From contig NZ_SMSE01000002.1 of assembly GCF_004354085.1 (NCBI RefSeq), positions 310,001-374,000 on the forward strand: a stretch of DNA of 64,000 nucleotides. Reading direction: 5' to 3'. Positions 50,717 to 59,794 of the stretch are shown one piece after another; position 1 is the first letter of the stretch; every line of letters starts with the position of its first letter. A program made the translations under genes and the position numbers. A model generated the notes under the pieces. The model was given only the letters and a program-made list of their open reading frames with translations. It had not been told where the DNA came from and did not search any database. This stretch comes from Seongchinamella unica. GTDB lineage: Bacteria > Pseudomonadota > Gammaproteobacteria > Pseudomonadales > Halieaceae.

Positions 50717-51412
50717 ATGGTTGATGTCAGCCCCCTGGACATGATCAGCGATTCGCCCTGGTTTGTCGGCCTGCCCGAGTCGCTCATCCAGCAACTGGCC
50801 CAGTCTGCCAGCATTCGCCCCTTCAACCGGGGAGCCTATCTTTTCACCGAGGGAGAAATCGATACGGATGTCTACTGCGTGGTGACGGGCCGCATTCGAA
50901 TTGCCATTTCCAGCGCGGGTGGACACCACTTTGCCATCACCGATCTTACCCACGGCGCCTGGTTTGGTGAGCAGGGACTGGTGAGCGACACGGGGCGCGC
51001 CGCCAGTGCCGAAGCGCTGGTAACTTCCCATGTACTGGTATTGCCGAAACTCGCCATGATGGACGCGGCCGAGCAATGGCCTGGATTGTACCGCAACCTG
51101 CTGCGCCATCACGTGGATCGCTCCCGCGAACTCTACAGCCTGCTGGGCGATGTTCTGTTCTATCCGCTGCGGGCCCGGGTGGCGAGCCGGCTGCTGCAGA
51201 TGCTGGCGGACCACGGGGTTCACAATGACGGGGAGGTCCTGCTGGAAATGAAACTGACCCAGAATGATTTTGCCCGGCTCGCCCTGGGCTCCCGGCAGCG
51301 TGTGAACAAGATCTTCAGGGACTGGACTGAGCGCGGTATTGTCGAGAGCAACGGGGACAGCATCACCGTCAAGGATATTGAGGCATTGCAAGCCGAAGTG
51401 TCGCACGACTAA
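50717..51412 (+). CDS. Crp/Fnr-family transcriptional regulator
   Basis: 231 residues from ATG 50717 (GTG 50714 adjacent). N-terminal cyclic-nucleotide-binding-like beta roll (about 15-130; FNRGAYLFTEGEIDTDVYCV, WFGEQGL). C-terminal winged HTH (about 150-220; MKLTQNDFARLALGSRQRVN-KIFRDW). Only one Cys, so it cannot carry an FNR iron-sulfur cluster; the typical cAMP-contact residues are not obvious. Divergent from the peroxiredoxin, which it may regulate. Its stop is followed within three bases by a hairpin element. Confidence 0.88.
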   Translation: MVDVSPLDMISDSPWFVGLPESLIQQLAQSASIRPFNRGAYLFTEGEIDTDVYCVVTGRIRIAISSAGGHHFAITDLTHGAWFGEQGLVSDTGRAASAEALVTSHVLVLPKLAMMDAAEQWPGLYRNLLRHHVDRSRELYSLLGDVLFYPLRARVASRLLQMLADHGVHNDGEVLLEMKLTQNDFARLALGSRQRVNKIFRDWTERGIVESNGDSITVKDIEALQAEVSHD

Positions 51413-51414
51413 CC

Positions 51415-51505
51415 AGATTTGGGGTCAGGGTAAAAACTTCCGGGCAGCCAATTGTACAATTCCTCTGTTAACCCGGGAGGAAGTTTTTACCCTGACCCCA
51501 AATCT
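51415..51505. repeat. Hairpin element A: 27-bp perfect inverted repeat
   Basis: Arms 51415-51441 and 51479-51505 are perfectly complementary (outer end AGATTTGGGGTCAGGG). The 37-base loop contains a further CCGGG/CCCGG pair and the palindrome AATTGTACAATT. It starts three bases after the Crp/Fnr stop codon. Same family as element B. Confidence 0.92.
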
Positions 51506-51600
51506 GCCAAAGTCGACAAACGTGAGCCGACAGGCACCTTGGCTGCACAATGCCGCCGCCGATGTTTATACTCCCTGAACTTCCCTGCCGAGAGTGAACA

Positions 51601-52632
51601 ATGAGCAAGCTGAACGACGATCCACGAATTGACCCACGTATCAAAGCATTGATGGGTTCCATGCCTCCAGCGGCGACCAAAGACGTAGCGTCGCGGGAAC
51701 AGCTGATACAGGACGCCCGTCGACCGGAGAGTATTGAGCGGCTGGAACAGATGAAGGCGATGTTCGAAATGGTGGACAACGAACAGGTGGCGCCCTCGGA
51801 CGGCCTGTTGATTTCCGACCACCAGTTCGTCTCGCAACCGGACGGCAATACCATCAAGGTGCAGTTCATCCGCCCGGAAAGCACCGAGCCCTTACCCTGC
51901 GTGTACTACATTCATGGCGGTGGTATGCAGTCCATGTCCTGTTACTACGGCATTTACAGGGCCTGGGGAAAGATTATCGCCGCCCAGGGTGTCGCCGTGG
52001 CCATGGTGGATTTCCGCAATTGCGTCAATCCGTCTTCTGCGCCGGAGGTTGCCCCCTTTCCAGCAGGTCTCAACGACTGTGTGTCCGGCGTTCGTTGGCT
52101 GGTTGAACAGGCAGTGGCGCTCGGTATTGATCGCAGTCACATTATCGTGGCGGGGGAGAGCGGTGGCGGCAACCTGACCCTGGCGACGGGTCTCAAGCTC
52201 AAACAGGAGAACGATCTGGGTTTGATTCGCGGGTTGTATGCCCTGTGTCCCTACATTGCCGGCAAATGGCCGCAGGAGCGGTTTCCTTCCTCCATTGAGA
52301 ACAACGGCCTGCTGTTGGACCTGCACAGTAATTACGGCGCCATGGCCTATGGCATAGACGCCTTCAATGAGGGCAACCCGCTGGCATGGCCATCATTTGC
52401 CGCCGAAGAGGACGTGAAAGGTCTGCCGCCAACGGTGATCAGTGTCAATGAATGTGACCCGCTGCGAGATGAGGGAATCGAGTTTTACCGGCTTCTGCTG
52501 AGGGCCGGTGTTGCCGCCCGGTGCCGGCAGGTCATGGGCACCATACACGGCACCGAAATTTTCGCGATTGCCTGTCCTGACATCAGTCGGGAGACCGCTG
52601 CCAGTATCGCCCAATTCTGTCGCGAGGCCTGA
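51601..52632 (+). CDS. Alpha/beta hydrolase, hormone-sensitive-lipase-like carboxylesterase
   Basis: 343 residues. Oxyanion motif YYIHGGGMQS near residue 103 and nucleophile Ser187 in VAGESGGGNLTLA, the HSL (bacterial family IV) pattern. The acid is probably in VNECDPLRDEG and the His in GTIHGTE. An N-terminal ~90-residue cap precedes the core. No signal peptide, so an intracellular esterase. Homologues act on esters with short or medium acyl chains; the true substrate is unknown. The gene is bracketed by hairpin elements A and B, 95 bases upstream and 7 bases downstream. Confidence 0.88.
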   Translation: MSKLNDDPRIDPRIKALMGSMPPAATKDVASREQLIQDARRPESIERLEQMKAMFEMVDNEQVAPSDGLLISDHQFVSQPDGNTIKVQFIRPESTEPLPCVYYIHGGGMQSMSCYYGIYRAWGKIIAAQGVAVAMVDFRNCVNPSSAPEVAPFPAGLNDCVSGVRWLVEQAVALGIDRSHIIVAGESGGGNLTLATGLKLKQENDLGLIRGLYALCPYIAGKWPQERFPSSIENNGLLLDLHSNYGAMAYGIDAFNEGNPLAWPSFAAEEDVKGLPPTVISVNECDPLRDEGIEFYRLLLRAGVAARCRQVMGTIHGTEIFAIACPDISRETAASIAQFCREA

Positions 52633-52639
52633 GGCATAT

Positions 52640-52724
52640 ATTTGGGGTCAGAGTAAAAACTTCTCCAACGCCGACGCATCGACTTAATCTGCTCTTATGG
52701 AAAGTTTTTACTCTGACCCCAAAT
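52640..52724. repeat. Hairpin element B: 23-bp perfect inverted repeat
   Basis: Arms 52640-52662 and 52702-52724 are perfectly complementary (ATTTGGGGTCAGAGTAAAAA outward). The arm matches element A except at one base, CAGAGT against CAGGGT, and the opposite arm carries the compensating change (ACTCTG against ACCCTG). It lies between the converging esterase and lipase-like genes. Confidence 0.92.
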
Positions 52725-52746
52725 CTCCGAGCCAGATGGGCGAAGC

Positions 52747-53424
52747 CTAGTGTTCCGCCAGTTTTTTGGCCACCCAGTACCAGACGGCGGGGTTGACGTT
52801 CAGCCCGATGTGACTGCCGAGCACTTCGATGTTGTGGACATGGCTGTGATGTCCGCTTTGCCGTGAACTGCGCCAGTTGACGATGCCATCGCCCCGGGTG
52901 TAAATCGCGGTGGTCGGCACCGGCGGTGGGTCGGGGTTCAACTGGCCGCGGGGATTGTCTGGGTTCAGCCGGGCATACAGGCGTGAGGCGTGCGACGCAT
53001 CGTGGTGACCCTGGCCGAAAGGACTGCCCAGGGTAATGACCTGGCGGATTCCCCGCGGCGTCGCCCGGGCAATTTCGCGGGCGTAAATGCCTCCCAGTGA
53101 GTGTCCCACCAGCGAAACCTTGCCGCCCCCGGTCTTGGACAGGCTATCCAGGGTGGCGATCAGTTGATCGTGCTCAAAGCTGCCCACCCCCAGGTTGCGG
53201 CCCTGCCGCCAGCCGATCGCCCGATAACCCAAATCCCGCAGAAATCGTATCAGGGGGCCATTCCCCAGGTCATCACCGAGGAAGCCGGGCAGCACCATGA
53301 CCGCGTGTTGTTCCCCGGCGCGGGGCAGTCGACGCAGCAGGGGCTTGCTAAATTGCAATGCCGCCGCGTCCACCAAAGCGCGCGGTGCATCGGAAAGAGC
53401 CAGTACCAGGGAAGGCGGTTTCAT
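52747..53424 (-). CDS. Lipase-like alpha/beta hydrolase
   Basis: 225 residues. VMVLPGFLGDDLGNGPLIRF gives the oxyanion segment and VSLVGHSLGGIYAREIAR the nucleophile elbow Ser. Asp and His candidates are in YTRGDGIVNW and VLGSHIGLNV. LGSPFGQG resembles triacylglycerol-lipase/PGAP1-like enzymes. No signal peptide or membrane helix is apparent. The gene stands alone, converging with the esterase. The 203-base stretch upstream (53425-53627) contains nothing clear. Confidence 0.82.
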   Translation of the reverse strand: MKPPSLVLALSDAPRALVDAAALQFSKPLLRRLPRAGEQHAVMVLPGFLGDDLGNGPLIRFLRDLGYRAIGWRQGRNLGVGSFEHDQLIATLDSLSKTGGGKVSLVGHSLGGIYAREIARATPRGIRQVITLGSPFGQGHHDASHASRLYARLNPDNPRGQLNPDPPPVPTTAIYTRGDGIVNWRSSRQSGHHSHVHNIEVLGSHIGLNVNPAVWYWVAKKLAEH

Positions 53425-53627
53425 CAGCTTAACCTCGCTGCTTGTGCGCGGATCCTGTTATCAGGGCACGGCCAGACATCGGCAGTTGCCAGAGTAACGC
53501 TTATATTATGCGCGGATCACCCTGTGCCGGGTGTCACCTTGGTGACAGCGGTGCCGGTTCCCTGTTGTTAGTATCTGGGCTCGCAATTTTGCCCGACCGA
53601 TAATTCAACTCCAATAAGGAATCACGT

Positions 53628-54092
53628 ATGGCGATTAAAATCGTACCCAAAGATGAACTGGTCAATGCCGTGGGCACCCGCTTCGAGCCGGGTGCATGGA
53701 TTGATATCACCCAGGATCGCATCAACACCTTTGCTGACTGTACCGAGGACCACCAGTTCATCCACGTCGATGAAGAGGCGGCAAAGAACACGCCGTTCGG
53801 CGGTACGATTGCCCACGGGTTCCTGACCCTGTCTCTGCTGTCCAGGATGGTGGAGGGGAACGGGGTTATGCCCGACAACGTGGTTATGGGCCTTAATTAC
53901 GGCTTCGACAAGGTGCGCTTTCTGGCCCCGGTGCGCGCCGGCAAGCGGGTGCGCAGCCACGTGGAGGTGCTTGATGTCACCCGCAAGGACGACAATCGTT
54001 TCCTGATCAAGCAGGGTATCTCGGTAGAAATTGAGGGTGAGGAAACCCCCGCGTTGGTGGCCGAGTGGCTGTCCATGGTTATTACTGCTTAA
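53628..54092 (+). CDS. MaoC-family (R)-specific enoyl-CoA hydratase
   Basis: 154 residues, single hotdog domain. The hydratase-type active segment FADCTEDHQFIHVDEEAAKN provides the Asp and His, followed by PFGGTIAHGFLTLSLLSRMV. Hydrates trans-2-enoyl-CoA to the (3R)-hydroxyacyl-CoA. First gene of five consecutive same-strand genes forming a beta-oxidation set; the next gene begins 24 bases later with a ribosome site. The use of a MaoC hydratase with an MFE-2-like dehydrogenase implies R-stereochemistry. Confidence 0.9.
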   Translation: MAIKIVPKDELVNAVGTRFEPGAWIDITQDRINTFADCTEDHQFIHVDEEAAKNTPFGGTIAHGFLTLSLLSRMVEGNGVMPDNVVMGLNYGFDKVRFLAPVRAGKRVRSHVEVLDVTRKDDNRFLIKQGISVEIEGEETPALVAEWLSMVITA

Positions 54093-54116
54093 CGAAATTA
54101 TAAGGGAGAAGAGAAC

Positions 54117-55037
54117 ATGTCTATTCGCTATGACGGCAAAGTTGCCATTGTTACCGGTTCTGGCCAGGGTCTGGGCCGCAGCCACGCCATTGAACTTGCC
54201 AGGCGTGGCGCCAAAGTCGTGGTCAATGACCTCGGCGGCAGTGTCGATGGCTCTGGTGCCGGCTCCGAGGCCGCCCAGTCGGTCGTTGCCGAGATCGAAG
54301 CGCTGGGCGGGGAAGCCATCGCCAATGGTGCCAATGTCGCCCGCTACGACGAAGTCGAGGCTATGGTCAAACAGGCCATGGACCAGTGGGGCAGGATAGA
54401 TATCCTGGTGAACAACGCCGGCATACTGCGCGACAAGAGCTTCGCCAAGGCTGAACTCGACGATTTCAAACTGGTGATGGATGTGCACCTGATGGGTACC
54501 GTGAACTGCACCAAGGCCTGCTGGGACGTGATGAGGGACCAGGGCTATGGCCGTATTGTGGTCACCACATCGTCATCGGGCCTCTACGGAAACTTCGGCC
54601 AGACCAACTATGGCAGTGCCAAGATGGCGGTTATCGGTCTGATGAATACCCTGGTGCAGGAAGGAGGCAAATACGATATCCGGGTGAATGCCCTGGCTCC
54701 CACGGCTGGGACCCGAATGACCGAAGGCCTGATCCCGGAAGAGGCTTTCGCCCTGTTGACCCCGGAAACCGTTACCCCGGCCGTGTTGTACATGGTCAGT
54801 GAAGACGCGCCCAACAAGACCATCATCTGCGCCGGTGCCGGCGCTTATTCCGTTGCCAGAATTGTGGAAACCGATGGCGTGTGGCTCAGGCCGGAGGAGC
54901 AGACTCCCGAGGGTATTGCCGCACACTGGGACGAGATCACCTCTGCAGAGGGAGAGCGCCAGCCGGAAGCGGGCTTTGAGCAAACCGTTAAATTCACCGG
55001 CAAGGCTATGGAAGGTCTGGGCCTGGTCGACAAATAG
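54117..55037 (+). CDS. Short-chain dehydrogenase, (3R)-hydroxyacyl-CoA dehydrogenase (MFE-2-like)
   Basis: 306 residues. NAD-binding [20 protein letters not shown] near residue 14; NNAG, Ser and YxxxK catalytic set ([20 protein letters not shown]). The start [11 protein letters not shown], the [20 protein letters not shown] stretch and the C-terminal extension are typical of the dehydrogenase part of peroxisomal multifunctional enzyme 2, here as a stand-alone protein. It would oxidise the product of the MaoC hydratase to 3-ketoacyl-CoA. Twelve bases before the thiolase gene. Confidence 0.9.
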   Translation: MSIRYDGKVAIVTGSGQGLGRSHAIELARRGAKVVVNDLGGSVDGSGAGSEAAQSVVAEIEALGGEAIANGANVARYDEVEAMVKQAMDQWGRIDILVNNAGILRDKSFAKAELDDFKLVMDVHLMGTVNCTKACWDVMRDQGYGRIVVTTSSSGLYGNFGQTNYGSAKMAVIGLMNTLVQEGGKYDIRVNALAPTAGTRMTEGLIPEEAFALLTPETVTPAVLYMVSEDAPNKTIICAGAGAYSVARIVETDGVWLRPEEQTPEGIAAHWDEITSAEGERQPEAGFEQTVKFTGKAMEGLGLVDK

Positions 55038-55048
55038 GAGCAATCACA

Positions 55049-56227
55049 ATGAAAGAAGCAGTTATCGTTTCAACCGCACGTACCCCCATCGGCAAGGCTT
55101 ACCGCGGTGGCTTTAATAACCTCGGTGGAGCAACCCTGGGGGCGGCTTCCGTCGCCGAAGCGGTCAAACGCGCCGGCATCGAGCCGGGTGAAGTGGAAGA
55201 CGTGATCATGGGATCCGCCCTGCAGCAGGGCGCGACGGGATCCAATATCGCCAGGCAGATCGCGCTGCGCGCTGGCCTGCCGGTGACCACCTCCGGTATG
55301 ACGATTGATCGCCAGTGTTCCTCCGGGCTGATGGCCGTGGCGACAGCGGCCAAGCAGGTGATGTATGACGGCATGGATATTGTGGTCGGCGGTGGACTGG
55401 AATCCATCTCGCTGGTGCAGAACGAGCACATGAATATCTACCGCATGGTCGACGAAGAACTCATCGCCATGCATCCCCAGATTCATATGCCCATGCTGCA
55501 AACCGCGGAAACCGTCGCCCAGCGCTACAACATTTCCCGCGATGCCATGGACGAGTACGGGTTGCAGTCACAGCAACGTACCGCGGCGGCCTACGAGGCT
55601 GGCAAGTACGACGACGAACTGGTTCCGGTTACCTGCAAACGCACCGTCTGGGACAAGGAAACCGGCGAGGCCTCGGAAGTGGAAGCCACAGTATCTGCCG
55701 ATGAGGGTCTGCGGGCGACCACAGCAGAGGGGCTTGCCAGCCTGAAGACCGTGGTAGAGGGCGGCACCATTACCGCCGGCAACGCCTCCCAGTTATCTGA
55801 CGGCTCCTCCGCCCAGGTGGTGATGGATGCCAAACTGGCCGAGCAGCGAGGGCTGGAACCGTTGGGTATTTACCGCGGCATTGCCGTCGCCGGACTGGAA
55901 CCGGATGAAATGGGCATCGGCCCTGTTTACGCGATCCCCAAACTCCTCAAACAACACGGACTCAGCATGGAAGACATCGGTCTGTGGGAGCTGAACGAGG
56001 CCTTTGCGGTACAGGTGATTTACTGTCGCGACCAGCTGGGCATAGACAATGACAAGCTCAACGTCAACGGTGGTGCTATCTCCATCGGCCATCCCTATGG
56101 CATGAGCGGCTCAAGGATGATTGGCCATGCGCTGATCGAAGGCAAGCGTCGCGGGGTGAAGTACGTGGTCATCACCATGTGTGTCGGCGGCGGTATGGGC
56201 GCCGCGGGCCTGTTTGAAGTCGCCTGA
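55049..56227 (+). CDS. Acetyl-CoA C-acyltransferase (thiolase)
   Basis: 392 residues. Acyl-carrying Cys90 in [19 protein letters not shown]-type motif as NEAFAVQ; His in [18 protein letters not shown]; second Cys in [10 protein letters not shown] near the C-terminus. All four thiolase active-site elements are present. Cleaves 3-ketoacyl-CoA with CoA. Third gene of the beta-oxidation module. The Tyr in GHPYGMSG replaces the more usual Ala-Leu variant, suggesting a degradative thiolase of the fadA/pcaF branch with unusual chain or branched preference (inference). Confidence 0.93.
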   Translation: MKEAVIVSTARTPIGKAYRGGFNNLGGATLGAASVAEAVKRAGIEPGEVEDVIMGSALQQGATGSNIARQIALRAGLPVTTSGMTIDRQCSSGLMAVATAAKQVMYDGMDIVVGGGLESISLVQNEHMNIYRMVDEELIAMHPQIHMPMLQTAETVAQRYNISRDAMDEYGLQSQQRTAAAYEAGKYDDELVPVTCKRTVWDKETGEASEVEATVSADEGLRATTAEGLASLKTVVEGGTITAGNASQLSDGSSAQVVMDAKLAEQRGLEPLGIYRGIAVAGLEPDEMGIGPVYAIPKLLKQHGLSMEDIGLWELNEAFAVQVIYCRDQLGIDNDKLNVNGGAISIGHPYGMSGSRMIGHALIEGKRRGVKYVVITMCVGGGMGAAGLFEVA

Positions 56228-56242
56228 TCGAGGAGCAAGAGC

Positions 56243-57223
56243 ATGAAAGCAGTAGTTTGTAAGGAACACGGCCTGCCGGAAAAACTGGCACTGGTGACGG
56301 ATTGGCCGGAGCCGGAAATGGGTGACAATGACGTGCTCATCGATGTGCATGCCGCGGGCCTGAATTTTCCGGATGTGCTGATGATCCAGGGCAAATACCA
56401 GACCCAGCCTGATATGCCCTTCGTCCCCGGTGGCGAGTCCGCCGGCGTGGTCAGCGCAGTGGGTGACAAGGTCACTCGCTTCAAACCCGGCGACAAGGTG
56501 GTTTCCATGGGTGGAGCGGGCGCATTCAGTGAACGCCTGGTTGCCAACGAGTTTGGTTGTTTCCCGATGCCCGAAGGCCTGACGTTCGAACAGGCCGCCG
56601 GCGTCAGTATTACCTATTTCACGTCGTATTATGCGCTGAAGCAACGGGCCAATATCCAGCCCGGGGAAACCCTGCTGGTACTGGGCGCCGCCGGTGGCGT
56701 GGGTGTCACCGCGATCGAACTGGGCAAGCTCATGGGTGCGAAAGTGATTGCAGCGGCCAGTTCCGCTGAGAAACTGGCCCTGTGCAAGCAGCTGGGGGCG
56801 GATGAGCTGATCAACTATTCTGAAGAGTCGCTCAAGGACCGGGTCAAGGAAATGACCGGCGGCAGGGGCGTGGACGTGGTTTACGATCCGGTTGGCGGGG
56901 ACTATGCAGAACCGGCGGTGCGCAGCATGGCCTGGAAAGGCCGTTACCTGGTGATCGGTTTTGCCAGCGGCCCCATTCCCTCGATCCCGCTGAACCTGGC
57001 CCTGCTCAAGGGCTGCTCCCTGGTGGGAGTATTCTGGGGGCGCTTCACCGGCGAGGAGCCGGAAGAAAACCTGAACAATATCCACGAGCTGTGGGAGCTG
57101 TTCTCAGCGGGGAAACTCAATCCGGTGGTGACCGATGTGTTTCCGTTGGAGCAGTACGAGGATGCTTTCAACTGCCTCATAGATCGCAAGGCCCGTGGCA
57201 AGGTGATTCTCACTACCCAGTAG
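56243..57223 (+). CDS. Zn-independent MDR: NADPH:quinone oxidoreductase / enoyl-CoA reductase-like
   Basis: 326 residues. Medium-chain dehydrogenase fold; GroES-like N-half with AGLNFPDVLMIQGKYQ, NADPH fold VLGAAGGVGVTAIELGKLMG and GGRGVDVVYDPVGGDY. No catalytic zinc Cys/His set. The quinone oxidoreductase label covers reductases of quinones and of 2-enoyl-CoA, so in this operon it may instead reduce unsaturated CoA esters. Starts 15 bases after the thiolase stop with GAGGAG upstream. Confidence 0.88.
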   Translation: MKAVVCKEHGLPEKLALVTDWPEPEMGDNDVLIDVHAAGLNFPDVLMIQGKYQTQPDMPFVPGGESAGVVSAVGDKVTRFKPGDKVVSMGGAGAFSERLVANEFGCFPMPEGLTFEQAAGVSITYFTSYYALKQRANIQPGETLLVLGAAGGVGVTAIELGKLMGAKVIAAASSAEKLALCKQLGADELINYSEESLKDRVKEMTGGRGVDVVYDPVGGDYAEPAVRSMAWKGRYLVIGFASGPIPSIPLNLALLKGCSLVGVFWGRFTGEEPEENLNNIHELWELFSAGKLNPVVTDVFPLEQYEDAFNCLIDRKARGKVILTTQ

Positions 57224-57224
57224 G

Positions 57225-57248
57225 ACGCAGGCCTCCTGTCGCCTGCGT
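57225..57248 (+). terminator. Hairpin after the reductase gene
   Basis: ACGCAGGC (57225-57232) / GCCTGCGT (57241-57248), 8 perfect pairs, loop CTCCTGTC. There is no T run. May attenuate transcription between the first four genes and the acyl-CoA dehydrogenase gene, which starts 76 bases later. Confidence 0.45.
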
Positions 57249-57324
57249 GACAGGTGCGGTGTGTTGTGCGCTGATACCATCAAATGATTCAGAAAGCTGA
57301 TTGATAACAGGAGCTAGTTAAGCC

Positions 57325-59130
57325 ATGCCTGCACCGCTTTTAGATCGCCGAGATCTTGAGTTCATGCTGTACGAGGTTTTCGACGTGGAGTCGCAGCTGA
57401 CCCGGGAACGTTATAGCGACCACAACCGTGAAACCATTGATGCGGCCATTGATGTGGCCCAGGCCATTGCCGAGAAGTACTTCCTGCCGATTCGGCGGAA
57501 GGTGGATACCCATCAACCGGAATTTGATGGCGAGAAAGTGCAGATGATCCCCGAGATCAAGGTTGCGCTCGATGCGGTGATTGAGGCGGGACTGGCTTCT
57601 CCTGGCGCCGACTACGAGGTTGGCGGCATGCAACTGCCCGCATTGGCCAGCGCCGTAACCGGGGCATACCTCAATGCTGCGGCCAGTACGACCATGGGCT
57701 ATATCGGCTTGACCAACGCCAATGCCAACCTGATCGACGCCCACGGGACCGAGGAGCAAAAGGCCAAGTGGGTAGTGCCGCAACGCAGTGGACGCTTTGC
57801 CGGGACCATGGCAATGAGCGAACCCGGCGCAGGTTCCAGCCTCTCGGACCTCACCACTACCGCTATTCCCCAGGACGATGGCAGCTACCGTATTACTGGC
57901 AACAAGATCTGGATTTCCGGTGGCGATCACGAACTCAACGAGAATATCGTTCACCTGGTGCTGGCGCGGGTCAAGGGTGCTCCCAAGGGGGTCAAAGGCA
58001 TTTCCCTGTTCATCGTTCCCAAGTTCCTGGTCAACGACGATGGCAGTCTCGGTGAACGCAACGACGTGACACTGGCCGGCTTGTTCCACAAGATGGGCGG
58101 TCGCGGGCAGACGTCCACAGCGCTGAATTTCGGTGAGAAGGGCGGCGCGGTCGGCTACCTGGTGGGCGAGGAAAACCGCGGCCTGATGTATATGTTCCAT
58201 ATGATGAACGCAGCGCGGATTATGGTTGGCAGCGGCGCGGCACTGATGGCGCTTGCCGGCTACCAGTACTCACTGGACTACGCAAAGGAACGTCCGCAGG
58301 GACGCCTGCCTTCCGCCAAGGATCCGATGTCGCCACCCGTCAATATTATCGAACACGCAGACGTCAAGCGCATGCTGTTGGCCCAGAAAGCCTATGCCGA
58401 AGGTGCCTACGCCCTGTGTTTGTTGGGCACCCGGTTGGCCGATGACGAGCGCACTGCACCCACAGAAGAAGAGCGGGCGCAGGCGCACGAACTGCTGGAT
58501 TTCCTGACCCCGATCATCAAGACCTGGCCGTCGGAATACGGCCCCAGGGCGAATTCCCTGGCGATCCAGGTGCTGGGTGGTTCGGGCTATGTGAACGAGC
58601 ACCCGGTGGAAATGATGTACCGGGACAATCGCTTGAACCCGATTCACGAGGGCACCACCGGTATACAGTCACTGGACCTGCTGGCCCGGAAGGTGCCGCA
58701 GAACAACCTGGCGGGTTATACAGCCTGCCTGCTCGCCATTGGCACGGCGATCGAGGATGCCAGGGCTTATCCGGAACTGGACGACTACGCCGGGCAACTG
58801 GCGGCTTCGGTCGCAACGCTCAAACAGGTTACCGAGTTCCTGCTCAGCGCCATGGTGGAAAAGGATATCGACCTGGTACTGGCCAACTCGGTGAAATACC
58901 TGGACCTGTTCGGCCACGTGGTCATCGCCTGGATGTGGCTGAAGCAGGCGACCGTTGCGGCGGCGGCACTGGCCGGCGAACCGCACGAGGCCGATGCCAG
59001 TTTCTATCGCGGCAAGATACAGGCCATGCGCTATTTCTTCCGCTACGAGCTGCCGGAAACCGAGGTGTGGGCAGCACTGCTGCTGCAGCTGGACGACACC
59101 TGCAAGAACATGGAGAACGACTGGTTCTGA
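57325..59130 (+). CDS. Acyl-CoA dehydrogenase, long form with C-terminal extension
   Basis: 601 residues, about 200 longer than a standard acyl-CoA dehydrogenase. Contains the ACAD N-terminal, middle and C-terminal domains: GTMAMSEPGAGSSLSDL is the FAD/substrate signature, RITGNKIWISGGDHEL follows, and the C-terminal QVLGGSGYVNEHPVEMMYRD motif binds FAD. Catalytic Glu is likely in NPIHEGTTGIQ. A C-terminal ~130-residue helical domain (AcadM-like/VLCAD-like) follows. Performs the first, alpha-beta dehydrogenation, step for the MaoC-SDR-thiolase genes upstream. Confidence 0.92.
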   Translation: MPAPLLDRRDLEFMLYEVFDVESQLTRERYSDHNRETIDAAIDVAQAIAEKYFLPIRRKVDTHQPEFDGEKVQMIPEIKVALDAVIEAGLASPGADYEVGGMQLPALASAVTGAYLNAAASTTMGYIGLTNANANLIDAHGTEEQKAKWVVPQRSGRFAGTMAMSEPGAGSSLSDLTTTAIPQDDGSYRITGNKIWISGGDHELNENIVHLVLARVKGAPKGVKGISLFIVPKFLVNDDGSLGERNDVTLAGLFHKMGGRGQTSTALNFGEKGGAVGYLVGEENRGLMYMFHMMNAARIMVGSGAALMALAGYQYSLDYAKERPQGRLPSAKDPMSPPVNIIEHADVKRMLLAQKAYAEGAYALCLLGTRLADDERTAPTEEERAQAHELLDFLTPIIKTWPSEYGPRANSLAIQVLGGSGYVNEHPVEMMYRDNRLNPIHEGTTGIQSLDLLARKVPQNNLAGYTACLLAIGTAIEDARAYPELDDYAGQLAASVATLKQVTEFLLSAMVEKDIDLVLANSVKYLDLFGHVVIAWMWLKQATVAAAALAGEPHEADASFYRGKIQAMRYFFRYELPETEVWAALLLQLDDTCKNMENDWF

Positions 59131-59247
59131 CATCGACTGTGGCGGCCCTGCCGCTGGCAAGTACACCTGCCGGCTGGCGGAACCGGAGCAGATCGCCCAT
59201 CTGCGGGTGCGTCATTTTGACGGTGCCGACAGTTGGGCGTACCTGGA

Positions 59248-59778
59248 CTAGGGATATTGCCGCAGAATCAGGGTGTCGCCACGCTGGGTGAAATCGATGT
59301 GTTTCAGGAACGACATACCCAGCAGGATTTCATCCATCAGCAGCCCTGGGGCGATGCCCGCCTGCACATTGCGCAGCTCAATGTCGCCTACCGCCACGCT
59401 GTCCAGCACTGCAGCGTAGCTGGTAGAAACACCGTTGGCGGTCTGGGTGCGGTAGGGGCGTCCCCGGGACAGTTGCAGCCGCCGGGCCACCGCCTCGGGA
59501 ATGGCCACGCCGGTTGCGCCGGTATCCAGCATAAACGTCACCGGTTTGCCATTAATGCTCCCTGCGGTGACATAATGGCCAAAGCGATTGCGCTGCAGCA
59601 CCACTTCGCGCACGCCCTCCGCCAAGTAACGCGTTTCCAACTGCTGGTTGGGGTTGAACTGTTTTTCCAGCACGTCACCGAAGAACATCACGCCAAAGCC
59701 GAGTAATACCACCCAGGCCATGATCATCATGCCCAGGCCCATGCGTTTCTGTTCCCTGATTGGCTCCGGTGTCGTCAC
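59248..59778 (-). CDS. Membrane-anchored retropepsin-like aspartic protease (TIGR02281 type)
   Basis: 176 residues using GTG 59778; ATG 59742 is the alternative and has AGGGA upstream. One N-terminal transmembrane helix (about 18-36), then a periplasmic single-lobe aspartic protease domain with Asp85 in FMLDTGATGVAIP and the second hydrophobic motif EILLGMSFLKHIDF. Such proteins dimerise to form one active site. Homologues are common in gammaproteobacteria; targets are unknown. Third in line behind the crotonase and GST-like genes; 16 bases after the latter's stop. Confidence 0.85.
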   Translation of the reverse strand: MTTPEPIREQKRMGLGMMIMAWVVLLGFGVMFFGDVLEKQFNPNQQLETRYLAEGVREVVLQRNRFGHYVTAGSINGKPVTFMLDTGATGVAIPEAVARRLQLSRGRPYRTQTANGVSTSYAAVLDSVAVGDIELRNVQAGIAPGLLMDEILLGMSFLKHIDFTQRGDTLILRQYP

Positions 59779-59794
59779 GTTCAGGCCATAGCGG

